The notes: generated by a model not told the origin, from the letters alone. A DNA stretch of 9,012 bases from Pseudomonadota bacterium (GCA_002862965.1 PKCW01000077.1:1-9012); one strand, 5' to 3'; shown: positions 1-8,143, numbered from the stretch's first letter. Numbers and translations are program-made.

Positions 1-5
1 ATCAA
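1..5 (+). promoter_or_regulatory. Possible right half of an FNR/Anr binding site
   Basis: ATCAA at the very first bases equals the right arm of the FNR consensus TTGAT-N4-ATCAA. FNR-family control of narK and narGHJI under low oxygen is well established in proteobacteria, and the distance to the weak -10-like TTTAAC at 31-36 is roughly right. A five-base match alone is weak evidence, and the left arm lies outside the window. Confidence 0.27.
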
Positions 6-94
6 TGCGAACAGCTACCGCCCCTGCCACTTTAACGACAACCGCGAATCAGGCCCCTGTCGGTCGAACCCATCCATAAGAAGGAAACCCGACG
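1..94 (+). promoter_or_regulatory. Leader and probable promoter region of the nar operon
   Basis: This is the only substantial non-coding stretch in the window. By eye it is less GC-rich than the genes that follow. It starts with ATCAA (1-5), the right arm expected of an FNR/Anr box (TTGAT-N4-ATCAA). TTTAAC at 31-36 matches a sigma-70 -10 hexamer at four of six bases. If that hexamer is used, transcription would start near base 43, and the FNR box centre would lie about 44 bases upstream, close to but not exactly at the usual -41.5. The narK ribosome binding site AAGGA is at 81-85. All of this is inferred from short matches. No terminator-like hairpin is obvious. An alternative is that part of this stretch is the tail of an upstream gene, because one frame is open from the window edge to TAA at 77-79. 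Confidence 0.4.
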
Positions 95-2827
95 ATGAAC
101 ACTCAGGCCCATCCCCAATCGACCCGCATCCTGAGCGCGAGCACGGTGGCCTTCACCGTCTGCTTCGCGGTATGGACCATCTTTTCGATCATCGGCATCC
201 GCATTCGCGAAGAGCTCGGCCTGAGCGAGACCCAGTTCGGCCTGCTGGTCGGCATGCCGATTCTGACCGGCTCGCTGATCCGCGTGGCGCTGGGGGTCTG
301 GAGCGACCTCTACGGCGGCCGGCTGGTCTTCACCCTCACCATGCTCGCCGCCGCTGCGGCCACTTGGCTGCTCTCGCAGGCCGAAACCTATCCGCAGATC
401 CTGCTGGCGGGACTGGGGGTCGGCATCGCCGGCGGCTCCTTCGCCGTCGGGGTGGCCTACGTCTCCCGCTGGTACCCGCAGCAGAAGCAGGGCACCGCGC
501 TCGGTATCTTCGGCATGGGCAACATCGGCGCCGCCGTCACCAAGCTGCTCGCCCCCTTCGCGCTGGTGGCGTTCGGCTGGCAGAGCGTCGCGCAGCTCTG
601 GGCGGCGGGCTTGGCCATCACCGCCGTGCTGTTTTGGCTGACGACCCAGGATGATCCGGTGCTCGTCGAGCGTCGCCGTGCCGGCATCAAGCCCAAAAGC
701 GCCTGGCTCGAACTGGAGCCGCTGAAGAACGTGCAGGTCTGGCGCTTCTCGCTCTACTACTTCTTTGTCTTCGGCGCCTTTGTCGCCCTGGCGCTGTGGC
801 TGCCGCGCTATCTAATGCAGGTCTACCAACTCGACATCAGGAGCGCCGGGATGATCGCGGCGCTGTTCTCGATTCCGGCCAGCTTCTTCCGTGCCTATGG
901 TGGTCACCTCTCCGATGTCTATGGCGCGCGGCGGGTGCTCTACTGGACCTTCCTCGTCTCCATCGTCGCGACCTTTTTGCTCTCCTATCCGCCGACGGAC
1001 TACGTGGTGCATGGGGCGAAGGAGACTTTCTCGTTCCACATCGAAATGAGTCTGGCCGGCTTCGTCGTCATCGTCTTCGTGCTCGGTTTTTTCATGGCGC
1101 TGGGCAAGGCAGCGGTCTACAAGCACATCCCGGTCTACTACCCGGAGCATGTCGGCGCGGTGGGCGGTCTGGTCGGCATGATCGGCGGTTTGGGCGGCTT
1201 CGTTCTGCCGATCCTGTTCGGCATCCTGCTCGACCTCACCGGACTGTGGACGAGCTGCTTCATGGCGCTGTTCGTTTTGGTGAGCACCGCCCTGGTGTGG
1301 ATGCATCTGGCAATCCTGCGCATGGAGCGCGAGGCGGCGGCTCCCGTGCTCCGAAAGCTGCCGGAACTGCCCGAGATGGAGGAGATTCACGGCGCCAAAC
1401 AGGTTGGCGTTCTGGGCTCTCATCGGGTACTGGCCCACTGGCGGCCGGAAGACCACGCGTTCTGGGTGCGGGAAGGCCGACCGATTGCCCGCCGCAACCT
1501 CTGGCTGTCGATCCCCTGTCTGCTGCTCTCCTTCGCGGTGTGGATGGTCTGGTCGGTGGTGGTCGCCAAGCTGCCGGCCATCGGCTTTCGCTACAGCACC
1601 AATGAGCTGTTCTGGCTCGCCGCGCTGCCGGGATTGTCGGGCGCGACGCTGCGCATCTTCTACTCATTCATGGTGCCGATCTTCGGCGGACGGCTATGGA
1701 CGACGCTGACCACCTGGTCGCTGATGATCCCCGCCCTCGGTATCGGCTTTGCCGTGCAAAATCCAGAAACCCCCTACTGGATCTTCCTGCTGCTGGCCCT
1801 GTTGTGCGGCCTCGGTGGCGGCAATTTCGCCTCTTCGATGGCCAACATCTCGTTCTTCTTCCCTAAGGCAGAGAAGGGCAATGCGTTGGCGCTCAACGCC
1901 GGGCTCGGCAACCTGGGAGTCAGCGTGGTGCAGTTTCTGGTGCCGCTGGTGATCACCGCCGGCGTGTTCGGCGCGCTCGGCGGCGATCCGCAGGTCGCGA
2001 CCCAGGGTGACAAGACGACGAGCCTGTGGCTGCAGAATGCCGGCTTCATCTGGGTGCCATTCATCGCCGCCGCGGCGATTGCCGCTTGGTTCGGCATGAA
2101 CGACATCGCCTCGGCCAAGGCGTCGTTCTCCGAGCAGTCGGTCATCTTCCAGCGCCGGCACAACTGGATCATGTGCTGGCTCTACACCGGCACCTTCGGC
2201 TCCTTCATCGGCTATTCGGCGGCCTTTCCGCTGCTGACCAAGTCCCAGTTCCCCGCAGTCAACGCCCTGCAACTGGCCTTTCTCGGTCCGCTGGTCGGCG
2301 CGCTGTCGCGCTCGCTGACCGGCTGGGTGGCGGACAAGTATGGCGGCGGGCGCGTCACCTTCTGGGTCTTCGTGGCGATGATGGCCGGCGTCGGCGGTGT
2401 GCTCTATGGGCTGGAGATGCAGAGTTTCCCGATCTTCTTCGCCAGCTTCCTGGCGCTGTTCTGCGCCACCGGCATCGGCAATGCCTCCACCTTCCAGATG
2501 ATCCCGGCGATCATGACCAGGGAGTTGCAGCGGCTGATGCCCGATGCCGACGCCGAGAGCCGGCAGCGGCAGGTCGAGAAGGAGGCCGCGGCCATCACCG
2601 GCTTCACCTCGGCGATCGCCGCCTTCGGTGCCTTCTTCATCCCGAAGAGCTATGGCACCTCGATCGCGCTGACCGGCGGTGTGCAGGCGGCACTGTGGGG
2701 CTTCCTCGTCTTCTACGTCAGCTGCCTCGTCATCACCTGGGGCGTCTACACCCGCAAGGGCGGTCTGCTGCATGACCTAGAACGGCAGCGCGGCGCCACA
2801 CCTGCTCAACCGGCCTTGGCCAAGTAA
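95..2827 (+). CDS. narK: Fused NarK1-NarK2 nitrate/nitrite transporter (two MFS domains)
   Basis: This inner-membrane protein has 910 residues, about twice a single NarK (about 460). It is two major facilitator transporters in one chain, each with about 12 predicted helices (roughly residues 13-408 and 469-885), joined by a charged loop at about 409-468. Both halves carry the nitrate/nitrite porter signatures. In the first half these are near 111-150 (GIFGMGNIGAAVTK at 137-150) and 331-365. In the second they are near 572-610 (NAGLGNLGVS at 601-610) and 790-804 (GIGNASTFQMIP). The two substrate-binding arginines of E. coli NarK (R89, R305) appear to have partners in both halves: R63 and R266, then R520 and R739. 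The first half is NarK1-like, the family usually assigned nitrate/proton symport. The second is NarK2-like, usually assigned nitrate/nitrite exchange. The start is supported by AAGGA at 81-85, nine bases upstream. It ends 15 bases before narG, so it is probably cotranscribed. Transport modes are inferred from family, not shown here. Confidence 0.95.
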   Translation: MNTQAHPQSTRILSASTVAFTVCFAVWTIFSIIGIRIREELGLSETQFGLLVGMPILTGSLIRVALGVWSDLYGGRLVFTLTMLAAAAATWLLSQAETYPQILLAGLGVGIAGGSFAVGVAYVSRWYPQQKQGTALGIFGMGNIGAAVTKLLAPFALVAFGWQSVAQLWAAGLAITAVLFWLTTQDDPVLVERRRAGIKPKSAWLELEPLKNVQVWRFSLYYFFVFGAFVALALWLPRYLMQVYQLDIRSAGMIAALFSIPASFFRAYGGHLSDVYGARRVLYWTFLVSIVATFLLSYPPTDYVVHGAKETFSFHIEMSLAGFVVIVFVLGFFMALGKAAVYKHIPVYYPEHVGAVGGLVGMIGGLGGFVLPILFGILLDLTGLWTSCFMALFVLVSTALVWMHLAILRMEREAAAPVLRKLPELPEMEEIHGAKQVGVLGSHRVLAHWRPEDHAFWVREGRPIARRNLWLSIPCLLLSFAVWMVWSVVVAKLPAIGFRYSTNELFWLAALPGLSGATLRIFYSFMVPIFGGRLWTTLTTWSLMIPALGIGFAVQNPETPYWIFLLLALLCGLGGGNFASSMANISFFFPKAEKGNALALNAGLGNLGVSVVQFLVPLVITAGVFGALGGDPQVATQGDKTTSLWLQNAGFIWVPFIAAAAIAAWFGMNDIASAKASFSEQSVIFQRRHNWIMCWLYTGTFGSFIGYSAAFPLLTKSQFPAVNALQLAFLGPLVGALSRSLTGWVADKYGGGRVTFWVFVAMMAGVGGVLYGLEMQSFPIFFASFLALFCATGIGNASTFQMIPAIMTRELQRLMPDADAESRQRQVEKEAAAITGFTSAIAAFGAFFIPKSYGTSIALTGGVQAALWGFLVFYVSCLVITWGVYTRKGGLLHDLERQRGATPAQPALAK

Positions 2828-2842
2828 CCGGGGACCACCACC

Positions 2843-5800
2843 ATGTCGCACTTTCTCGATCGGCTCACCTTCTTTCGCAGAACCGTCGGCGATTTTTCCG
2901 GGGGGCACGGCATCGTGACCCAGGAGGACCGCAGCTGGGAGGAGGGCTACCGCAAGCGCTGGCAGCACGACAAGATCGTGCGCTCCACCCACGGCGTGAA
3001 CTGCACGGGCAGCTGCTCGTGGAAGATCTACGTCAAGGGCGGCATCGTCACCTGGGAAACCCAGCAGACCGACTACCCGCGCACCCGCGCCGACCTGCCC
3101 AACCACGAGCCGCGCGGCTGCGCGCGCGGCGCCAGCTACAGCTGGTACCTCTACTCCGGCGCCCGGGTGAAATACCCGCTGATCCGCGGCCGGCTGCTGC
3201 GGTCGTGGCGCACCGCGCGGGCGACCCTCCCTCCGGTCGCGGCCTGGGCCGCCATCGTCGAGGATCCCGCGCAGCGGCGCGCCTATACGTCGATCCGCGG
3301 CCATGGCGGCTTCGTGCGCGCCGGCTGGGACGAGATCACCGAGATCATCGCCGCCGCCAACGCCTACACCGTCAAGCGCTGGGGACCCGACCGGGTGTTC
3401 GGCTTCTCGCCGATTCCGGCGATGTCGATGATCTCCTATGCCGCCGGGGCGCGTTACCTGCAACTGCTGGGCGGCGGCTGCGGCTCGTTCTACGACTGGT
3501 ATTGTGACCTGCCGCCAGCCTCCCCGCAGACCTGGGGCGAGCAGACCGACGTCGCAGAGAGCGCGGACTGGTACAACTCGGGATTCTTGATGCTGTGGGG
3601 CTCGAACGTGCCCCAGACTCGCACCCCCGATGCCCACTTCTACACCGAGGCCCGCTACCGGGGTGCCAAGAGCGTGGTCATCTGCCCCGACTACTCCGAG
3701 GCGTCGAAATTCGCCGATCTGTGGGTCGCCGTGAAGCAGGGCACCGATGCGGCGCTGGCGATGGCGTTCGGCCATGTGATCCTGAAGGAGTTCCACGTCG
3801 ACCGGCAGGTGCCCTACTTCCGCGACTACCTGCGCAAATACTCCGACCTGCCGCTGCTGGTGCGGCTGGTGCCACAGGAGGGGGCGTATGTCGCCGAGCG
3901 CCTGCTGCGCGCCTCCGACTTCGACGATGGGCTGGGGCAGGGCAACAACCCCGAATGGAAGACGGTGGCGCTGGATGAGTCGAGCGGCGAGGTGGTGGTG
4001 CCCACCGGTTCGATCGGCTTTCGCTGGGGCCCGGAGGGGCGCGACGATGCCGGCAAGTGGAACCTGGAAGAGAAAGACGCCGCCGGCCGCGACACCACGC
4101 TGCGCCTCGGCCTCAAGGGGGTGCATGAGGCCGTGGTGGGGGTGCGCTTCCCCTATTTCGCCAACTCGGCCAGCAACGGCTTCGCCGCGACCGATCACCC
4201 CGACGTGCTGGTGCGCAACGTGCCGGTCAAGCGGCTGAAGCTGAAGGAGGGCGAGCTGCTCATCGCCTCGGTCTATGACCTGTTTCTGGCCAACTACGGC
4301 GTCGATCAGGGCCTTGGCGGCGAGCACATGCCGCGCGATTTCGACGACCCCGAACCCTACTCGCCGGCCTGGGCCGAGCAGATCACCAGCGTGCCGCGCG
4401 AGCAGATTCTGGCGGTGGCGCGCGGCTTTGCCGACAACGCCGAGAAGACCCGCGGCCGGTCGATGGTCATCATCGGCGCGGCGATGAACCACTGGTACCA
4501 CATGGACATGAACTACCGTGGCGTCATCAACATGCTGGTGATGTGTGGCTGCGTGGGCCAATCCGGCGGCGGCTGGAGCCACTACGTCGGTCAGGAGAAG
4601 CTGCGTCCGCAGTCCGGCTGGGCGCCGATCGCCTTTGCCCTCGACTGGATCCGCCCGCCGCGCCAGCAGAACTCGACCTCGTTCTTCTACGCCCACACCG
4701 ACCAGTGGCGCTACGAGACCGTGGAGATGAGCGAGATCCTCTCGCCCACCGCGCCGGAAGGCGTGTGGGACGGGGCGATGATCGACTTCAACGCCCGCGC
4801 CGAACGGATGGGCTGGCTGCCGTCGACCCCCGCGCTCAAGACCAATCCGCTGGAGGTGGCGCGGGCGGCCGCCGCGGCCGGCGTCGACCCGGTGGCCTAC
4901 ACCGTCGGCGAGCTCAAGTCGCGCCGGCTCGAACTCTCCTGCATGGACCCCGACGACCCGGCCAACTGGCCGCGCAACCTGTTCGTCTGGCGCTCCAATC
5001 TGCTCGGCTCCTCCGGCAAGGGGCACGAGTACTTCCTCAAGCACCTGCTGGGCGCGCCCCACGGGGTGCAGGGCAAGGATCTGGGGCAGGAGGGGCGGCA
5101 GAAGCCGCGCGAGGTCGCCTGGCACGACGAGGCCCCCGAGGGCAAGCTCGACCTGCTGGTGACGCTCGATTTTCGCATGTCGACCACCGCGGTCTACTCC
5201 GACATCGTGCTGCCGACCGCGACCTGGTATGAGAAGAACGACCTCAACACCAGCGACATGCACCCCTTCATCCACCCGCTCGGTGCGGCGGTGGACCCGG
5301 CCTGGGAGAGCAAGTCGGACTGGGAGATCTTCAAGGCGATCGCCAAGGCATTCTCGGCCGTCGCGCCGGAGGTGCTGGGGGTCGAGAAGGATGTGGTGCT
5401 GAGCCCGATCCAGCACGACAGCGCCGGCGAACTGGCGCAGGCGCTCGACGTGAAGGATTGGTATCTGGGCGAGTGCGAGCCGATTCCCGGCAAGACCATG
5501 CCGCAGATCAGCGTGGTCGAGCGCGACTACCCGAATCTCTACCAGCGCTTCACCGCCCTGGGGCCGCTGCTGGATCAGGTCGGAAATGCGGGCAAGGGGC
5601 TCGTCTGGAACACCCGCGAGGATGTCGAGCGGCTGCGACAGATCAATGGCGCGGTGTCTGCGCCGGGGACGGCCGACGCCCTGGCGCGGCTCGAGCGCGA
5701 CATCGATGTCTGCGAGGCGATTCTGGCGCTGGCGCCCGAAACCAACGGCAGCGTCGCGGTGAAGGCGTGGGAGGCGCTGGAGCAGAAGACCGGTCGCCCG

Positions 5801-6583
5801 CATGCCCATCTGGCGCTGCCGAAGGAGGATGAGAAGATCCGCTTTCGCGACCTGCTGGCCCAGCCGCGCAAGATCATCTCCTCGCCGATCTGGTCCGGCC
5901 TCGAGAGCGACCAGGTCTGCTACAACGCCGGCTACACCAACATCCACGAACTGATCCCGTTCCGCACCCTCAGCGGCCGGCAGCAGCTCTATCAGGACCA
6001 CCTGTGGATGCGCGCCTTCGGCGAGGCGCTCTGCCTCTACAAGCCGCCGCTCGACCTGAAGACCACCTGGGTGAAGGGTCTCAAGCCCAACGGCGAGGCC
6101 GAGATCGTGCTCAACTTCATCACCCCGCACCAGAAGTGGGGCATCCACTCCACCTATTCCGACAACCTGCTGATGCTGACGCTGAACCGGGGCGGGCCGG
6201 TGGTGTGGATCTCGGAAACCGACGCGCAGAAGGCCGGCATCCGCGACAACGACTGGGTCGAGGCCTTCAACGCCAACGGCGCCCTCACCGCACGCGCGGT
6301 GGTGTCGCAGCGCATCCGCGAGGGCACGCTGTTCATGTACCACGCGCAGGAGAAGATCATGAACACCCCCGGCTCGGAGATCACCGGCCAGCGCGGCGGC
6401 ATCCACAACTCCTGCACCCGCACGGTGCTCAAGCCGACGCACATGATCGGCGGCTATGCCCAGCAGTCCTACGGTTTCAACTACTACGGCACGGTCGGCT
6501 CCAACCGGGACGAGTTTGTCGTGATCCGCAAGATGGCGAAGATCGACTGGCTCGAAGCGCCACTTGGCACCCAGGCATCCTGA
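2843..6583 (+). CDS. narG: Respiratory nitrate reductase alpha subunit (molybdenum catalytic subunit)
   Basis: This cytoplasmic-face catalytic subunit reduces nitrate to nitrite at a bis-MGD molybdenum centre, with electrons from NarH. At 1,246 residues it is almost exactly the E. coli NarG length (1,247), and blocks match from end to end. The ligands of the FS0 [4Fe-4S] cluster are H50, C54, C58 and C93, including the unusual histidine typical of NarG. The Mo-ligating aspartate is D222, in the motif YDWYCDLPPASP (217-228). The order is a Fe4S4 domain (about 43-107), the molybdopterin oxidoreductase core (about 108-800 and beyond) and a C-terminal dinucleotide-binding domain (about 1088-1212). 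The N-terminus keeps a twin arginine (R12-R13) but no hydrophobic stretch, so it is not exported. The ATG follows GGGGA at 2830-2834. A Nitrobacter-type NxrA is related, but the gene order and the close E. coli-like sequence favour a reductase. No TTA, CTA or TCA codon is used. Confidence 0.98.
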   Translation: MSHFLDRLTFFRRTVGDFSGGHGIVTQEDRSWEEGYRKRWQHDKIVRSTHGVNCTGSCSWKIYVKGGIVTWETQQTDYPRTRADLPNHEPRGCARGASYSWYLYSGARVKYPLIRGRLLRSWRTARATLPPVAAWAAIVEDPAQRRAYTSIRGHGGFVRAGWDEITEIIAAANAYTVKRWGPDRVFGFSPIPAMSMISYAAGARYLQLLGGGCGSFYDWYCDLPPASPQTWGEQTDVAESADWYNSGFLMLWGSNVPQTRTPDAHFYTEARYRGAKSVVICPDYSEASKFADLWVAVKQGTDAALAMAFGHVILKEFHVDRQVPYFRDYLRKYSDLPLLVRLVPQEGAYVAERLLRASDFDDGLGQGNNPEWKTVALDESSGEVVVPTGSIGFRWGPEGRDDAGKWNLEEKDAAGRDTTLRLGLKGVHEAVVGVRFPYFANSASNGFAATDHPDVLVRNVPVKRLKLKEGELLIASVYDLFLANYGVDQGLGGEHMPRDFDDPEPYSPAWAEQITSVPREQILAVARGFADNAEKTRGRSMVIIGAAMNHWYHMDMNYRGVINMLVMCGCVGQSGGGWSHYVGQEKLRPQSGWAPIAFALDWIRPPRQQNSTSFFYAHTDQWRYETVEMSEILSPTAPEGVWDGAMIDFNARAERMGWLPSTPALKTNPLEVARAAAAAGVDPVAYTVGELKSRRLELSCMDPDDPANWPRNLFVWRSNLLGSSGKGHEYFLKHLLGAPHGVQGKDLGQEGRQKPREVAWHDEAPEGKLDLLVTLDFRMSTTAVYSDIVLPTATWYEKNDLNTSDMHPFIHPLGAAVDPAWESKSDWEIFKAIAKAFSAVAPEVLGVEKDVVLSPIQHDSAGELAQALDVKDWYLGECEPIPGKTMPQISVVERDYPNLYQRFTALGPLLDQVGNAGKGLVWNTREDVERLRQINGAVSAPGTADALARLERDIDVCEAILALAPETNGSVAVKAWEALEQKTGRPHAHLALPKEDEKIRFRDLLAQPRKIISSPIWSGLESDQVCYNAGYTNIHELIPFRTLSGRQQLYQDHLWMRAFGEALCLYKPPLDLKTTWVKGLKPNGEAEIVLNFITPHQKWGIHSTYSDNLLMLTLNRGGPVVWISETDAQKAGIRDNDWVEAFNANGALTARAVVSQRIREGTLFMYHAQEKIMNTPGSEITGQRGGIHNSCTRTVLKPTHMIGGYAQQSYGFNYYGTVGSNRDEFVVIRKMAKIDWLEAPLGTQAS

Positions 6584-6589
6584 GGAGGT
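6583..6589 (+). promoter_or_regulatory. narH ribosome binding site overlapping the narG stop
   Basis: AGGAGGT is a near-perfect Shine-Dalgarno sequence, six bases before the narH ATG. Its first base is the last base of the narG TGA stop (6581-6583), so ribosomes ending narG release on the narH initiation site. This fixes the narH start and suggests translational coupling of the two subunits. Confidence 0.85.
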
Positions 6590-6595
6590 TGCACG

Positions 6596-8143
6596 ATGAA
6601 AATCCGCGCACAGATCGGCATGGTGCTCAACCTCGACAAATGCATCGGCTGCCACACCTGTTCGGTCACCTGCAAGAACGTCTGGACCAGCCGCGAAGGG
6701 GTCGAGTACGCCTGGTTCAACAACGTCGAATCCAAGCCGGGCATCGGCTACCCCCGCGACTGGGAGAACCAGCAGCGCTGGAACGGCGGCTGGCGGCGCA
6801 AGCCGAATGGCCGCATCGAACCGCGCATCGGTGCCAAGTGGCGGGTGCTGGCGAACATCTTCGCCAATCCCGACCTGCCCGAGATCGACGACTACTACGA
6901 GCCGTTCAACTTCGATTACGAACACCTGCAGAGCGCCCGCGAGTCCCAGGCCTTTCCGACGGCGCGCCCGCGCTCGGCGATCACCGGCGAGCGCATGGAG
7001 AAGATCGAATGGGGGCCGAACTGGGAGGAGATTCTCGGCGGCGAGTTCGCCACGCGCAGCGCCGATGTCAACTTCGCGGGGGTGGAGAAGGCCATCTACG
7101 GCCAGTTCGAGAACACCTTCATGATGTACCTGCCGCGGCTGTGCGAGCACTGCCTCAACCCGACCTGTGTCGCTGCCTGCCCCTCCGGCGCCATCTACAA
7201 GCGCGAGGAAGATGGCATCGTGCTGATCGATCAGGACAAATGCCGCGGCTGGCGGATGTGTGTCTCCGGCTGTCCCTACAAGAAGATCTACTACAACTGG
7301 TCGAGCGGCAAATCGGAGAAGTGCATCTTCTGCTTCCCGCGCATCGAGTCGGGACAGCCGACGGTCTGTTCGGAAACCTGCGTCGGCCGGATCCGCTACC
7401 TCGGCGTGCTGCTCTATGACGCCGACCGCATCGAGGCGGCGGCCAGCGCCGCGGACGAGCGTGATCTCTACCAGGCGCAGCTCGATCTCTTCCTCGATCC
7501 GCACGACCCGGCGGTGATCGCCCAGGCCCGCGCCGAGGGCATTCCCGAGAGCTGGCTCGAGGCGGCGCGCCACTCGCCGGTGTGGAAGATGGCGATGGCG
7601 TGGAAGATCGCCTTTCCGCTGCACCCGGAGTACCGCACACTGCCGATGGTCTGGTACGTGCCGCCACTGTCGCCGATCCAGTCGGCCGCGACCGCCGGGC
7701 AGATCGGCATCGACGCCGGCCTGCCGGATGTGCGCTCGCTGCGCATCCCGCTGCGCTACCTCGCCAACATGCTGACCGCCGGCGACGAGGCACCGGTGGC
7801 ACTGGCGCTGGAGCGGATGCTGGCGATGCGCGGCTACATGCGTGCCAAGAGCGTCGAAGGGCGCATCGATGAGTCGATCGCCACCCGGGTCGGCCTGTCG
7901 GGCGCGGTGATCGAGGAGATGTACCGGATCATGGCGATCGCCAACTACGAAGACCGCTTCGTCATCCCCACCACCCACCGCGAGGTGCATGAGGATGTCT
8001 ACGCACTGCGCGGAAATTGCGGCTTCTCCTTCGGCAACGGCTGCTCCGGCGGCAGCTCGAAGGCCGAGCTGTTCACGCCGCTGAAACGCTTCAGCCCGGC
8101 GCAGGGCAGTCAGCCACATACCCCCGTGGAGGTGCTGAAATGA
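6596..8143 (+). CDS. narH: Respiratory nitrate reductase beta subunit (iron-sulfur electron-transfer subunit)
   Basis: The protein passes electrons from the NarI haems to NarG through four iron-sulfur clusters on the cytoplasmic side of the membrane. It has 515 residues (E. coli NarH has 512) and matches that protein almost block for block. All four cysteine groups are present: C16, C19, C22, C26; C183, C186, C191, C195; C216, C222, C226; and C243, C246, C258, C262. In the third group a tryptophan (W219) stands where a fourth cysteine would be. This is the NarH hallmark that makes one cluster [3Fe-4S] instead of [4Fe-4S]. The C-terminal part (about 330-480) is the NarH-specific region with the motif LPMVWYVPPLSPIQSA. 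The start follows a strong AGGAGGT, and the end overlaps narJ by four bases (ATGA). Like narG, the gene contains no TTA, CTA or TCA codon. Confidence 0.98.
   Translation: MKIRAQIGMVLNLDKCIGCHTCSVTCKNVWTSREGVEYAWFNNVESKPGIGYPRDWENQQRWNGGWRRKPNGRIEPRIGAKWRVLANIFANPDLPEIDDYYEPFNFDYEHLQSARESQAFPTARPRSAITGERMEKIEWGPNWEEILGGEFATRSADVNFAGVEKAIYGQFENTFMMYLPRLCEHCLNPTCVAACPSGAIYKREEDGIVLIDQDKCRGWRMCVSGCPYKKIYYNWSSGKSEKCIFCFPRIESGQPTVCSETCVGRIRYLGVLLYDADRIEAAASAADERDLYQAQLDLFLDPHDPAVIAQARAEGIPESWLEAARHSPVWKMAMAWKIAFPLHPEYRTLPMVWYVPPLSPIQSAATAGQIGIDAGLPDVRSLRIPLRYLANMLTAGDEAPVALALERMLAMRGYMRAKSVEGRIDESIATRVGLSGAVIEEMYRIMAIANYEDRFVIPTTHREVHEDVYALRGNCGFSFGNGCSGGSSKAELFTPLKRFSPAQGSQPHTPVEVLK
8128..8133 (+). 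promoter_or_regulatory. narJ ribosome binding site inside the narH end
   Basis: GGAGGT lies within the last codons of narH, six bases before the narJ ATG at 8140. It selects this ATG, which overlaps the narH stop as ATGA, over longer in-frame starts that would reach back to 8017 inside narH. Confidence 0.75.

Noticed and set aside
17..23. NarL-type heptamer TACCGCC
   Set aside because: It fits the loose TACYNMT consensus at six of seven positions, but single heptamers of this quality occur by chance and no paired copy was seen.
2843..2950. A functional Tat export signal on NarG
   Set aside because: R12-R13 are present, but there is no hydrophobic region or cleavage site, and the His/Cys ligands of FS0 begin soon after. 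NarG of this type stays in the cytoplasm.
6004..7419. A 471-residue plus-strand open frame crossing the narG-narH junction
   Set aside because: It lies out of frame with both genes, has Arg/His/Ala-rich composition and carries no motifs. It is a shadow of GC-rich third positions.
2777..8119. A 1,780-residue minus-strand open frame as a giant gene
   Set aside because: It mirrors narG and narH codon for codon, is rich in Arg, His, Gly and Ala as expected from reverse-complemented GC-rich codons, and has no recognisable motifs. The sense strand encodes intact, well-conserved enzymes.
8017..8139. Longer narJ start inside narH
   Set aside because: The 41 extra residues come from sequence coding the conserved end of narH. 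The ATG at 8140 has its own GGAGGT and matches the usual NarJ N-terminus.
2843..8143. Nitrite oxidoreductase (nxrA/nxrB of Nitrobacter type) instead of nitrate reductase
   Set aside because: These enzymes are related to NarGH. However, narG and narH are directly adjacent without the extra nxrX gene, a NarK fusion leads the operon, and the sequences follow E. coli NarGH very closely. Nitrate reduction is the simpler reading.
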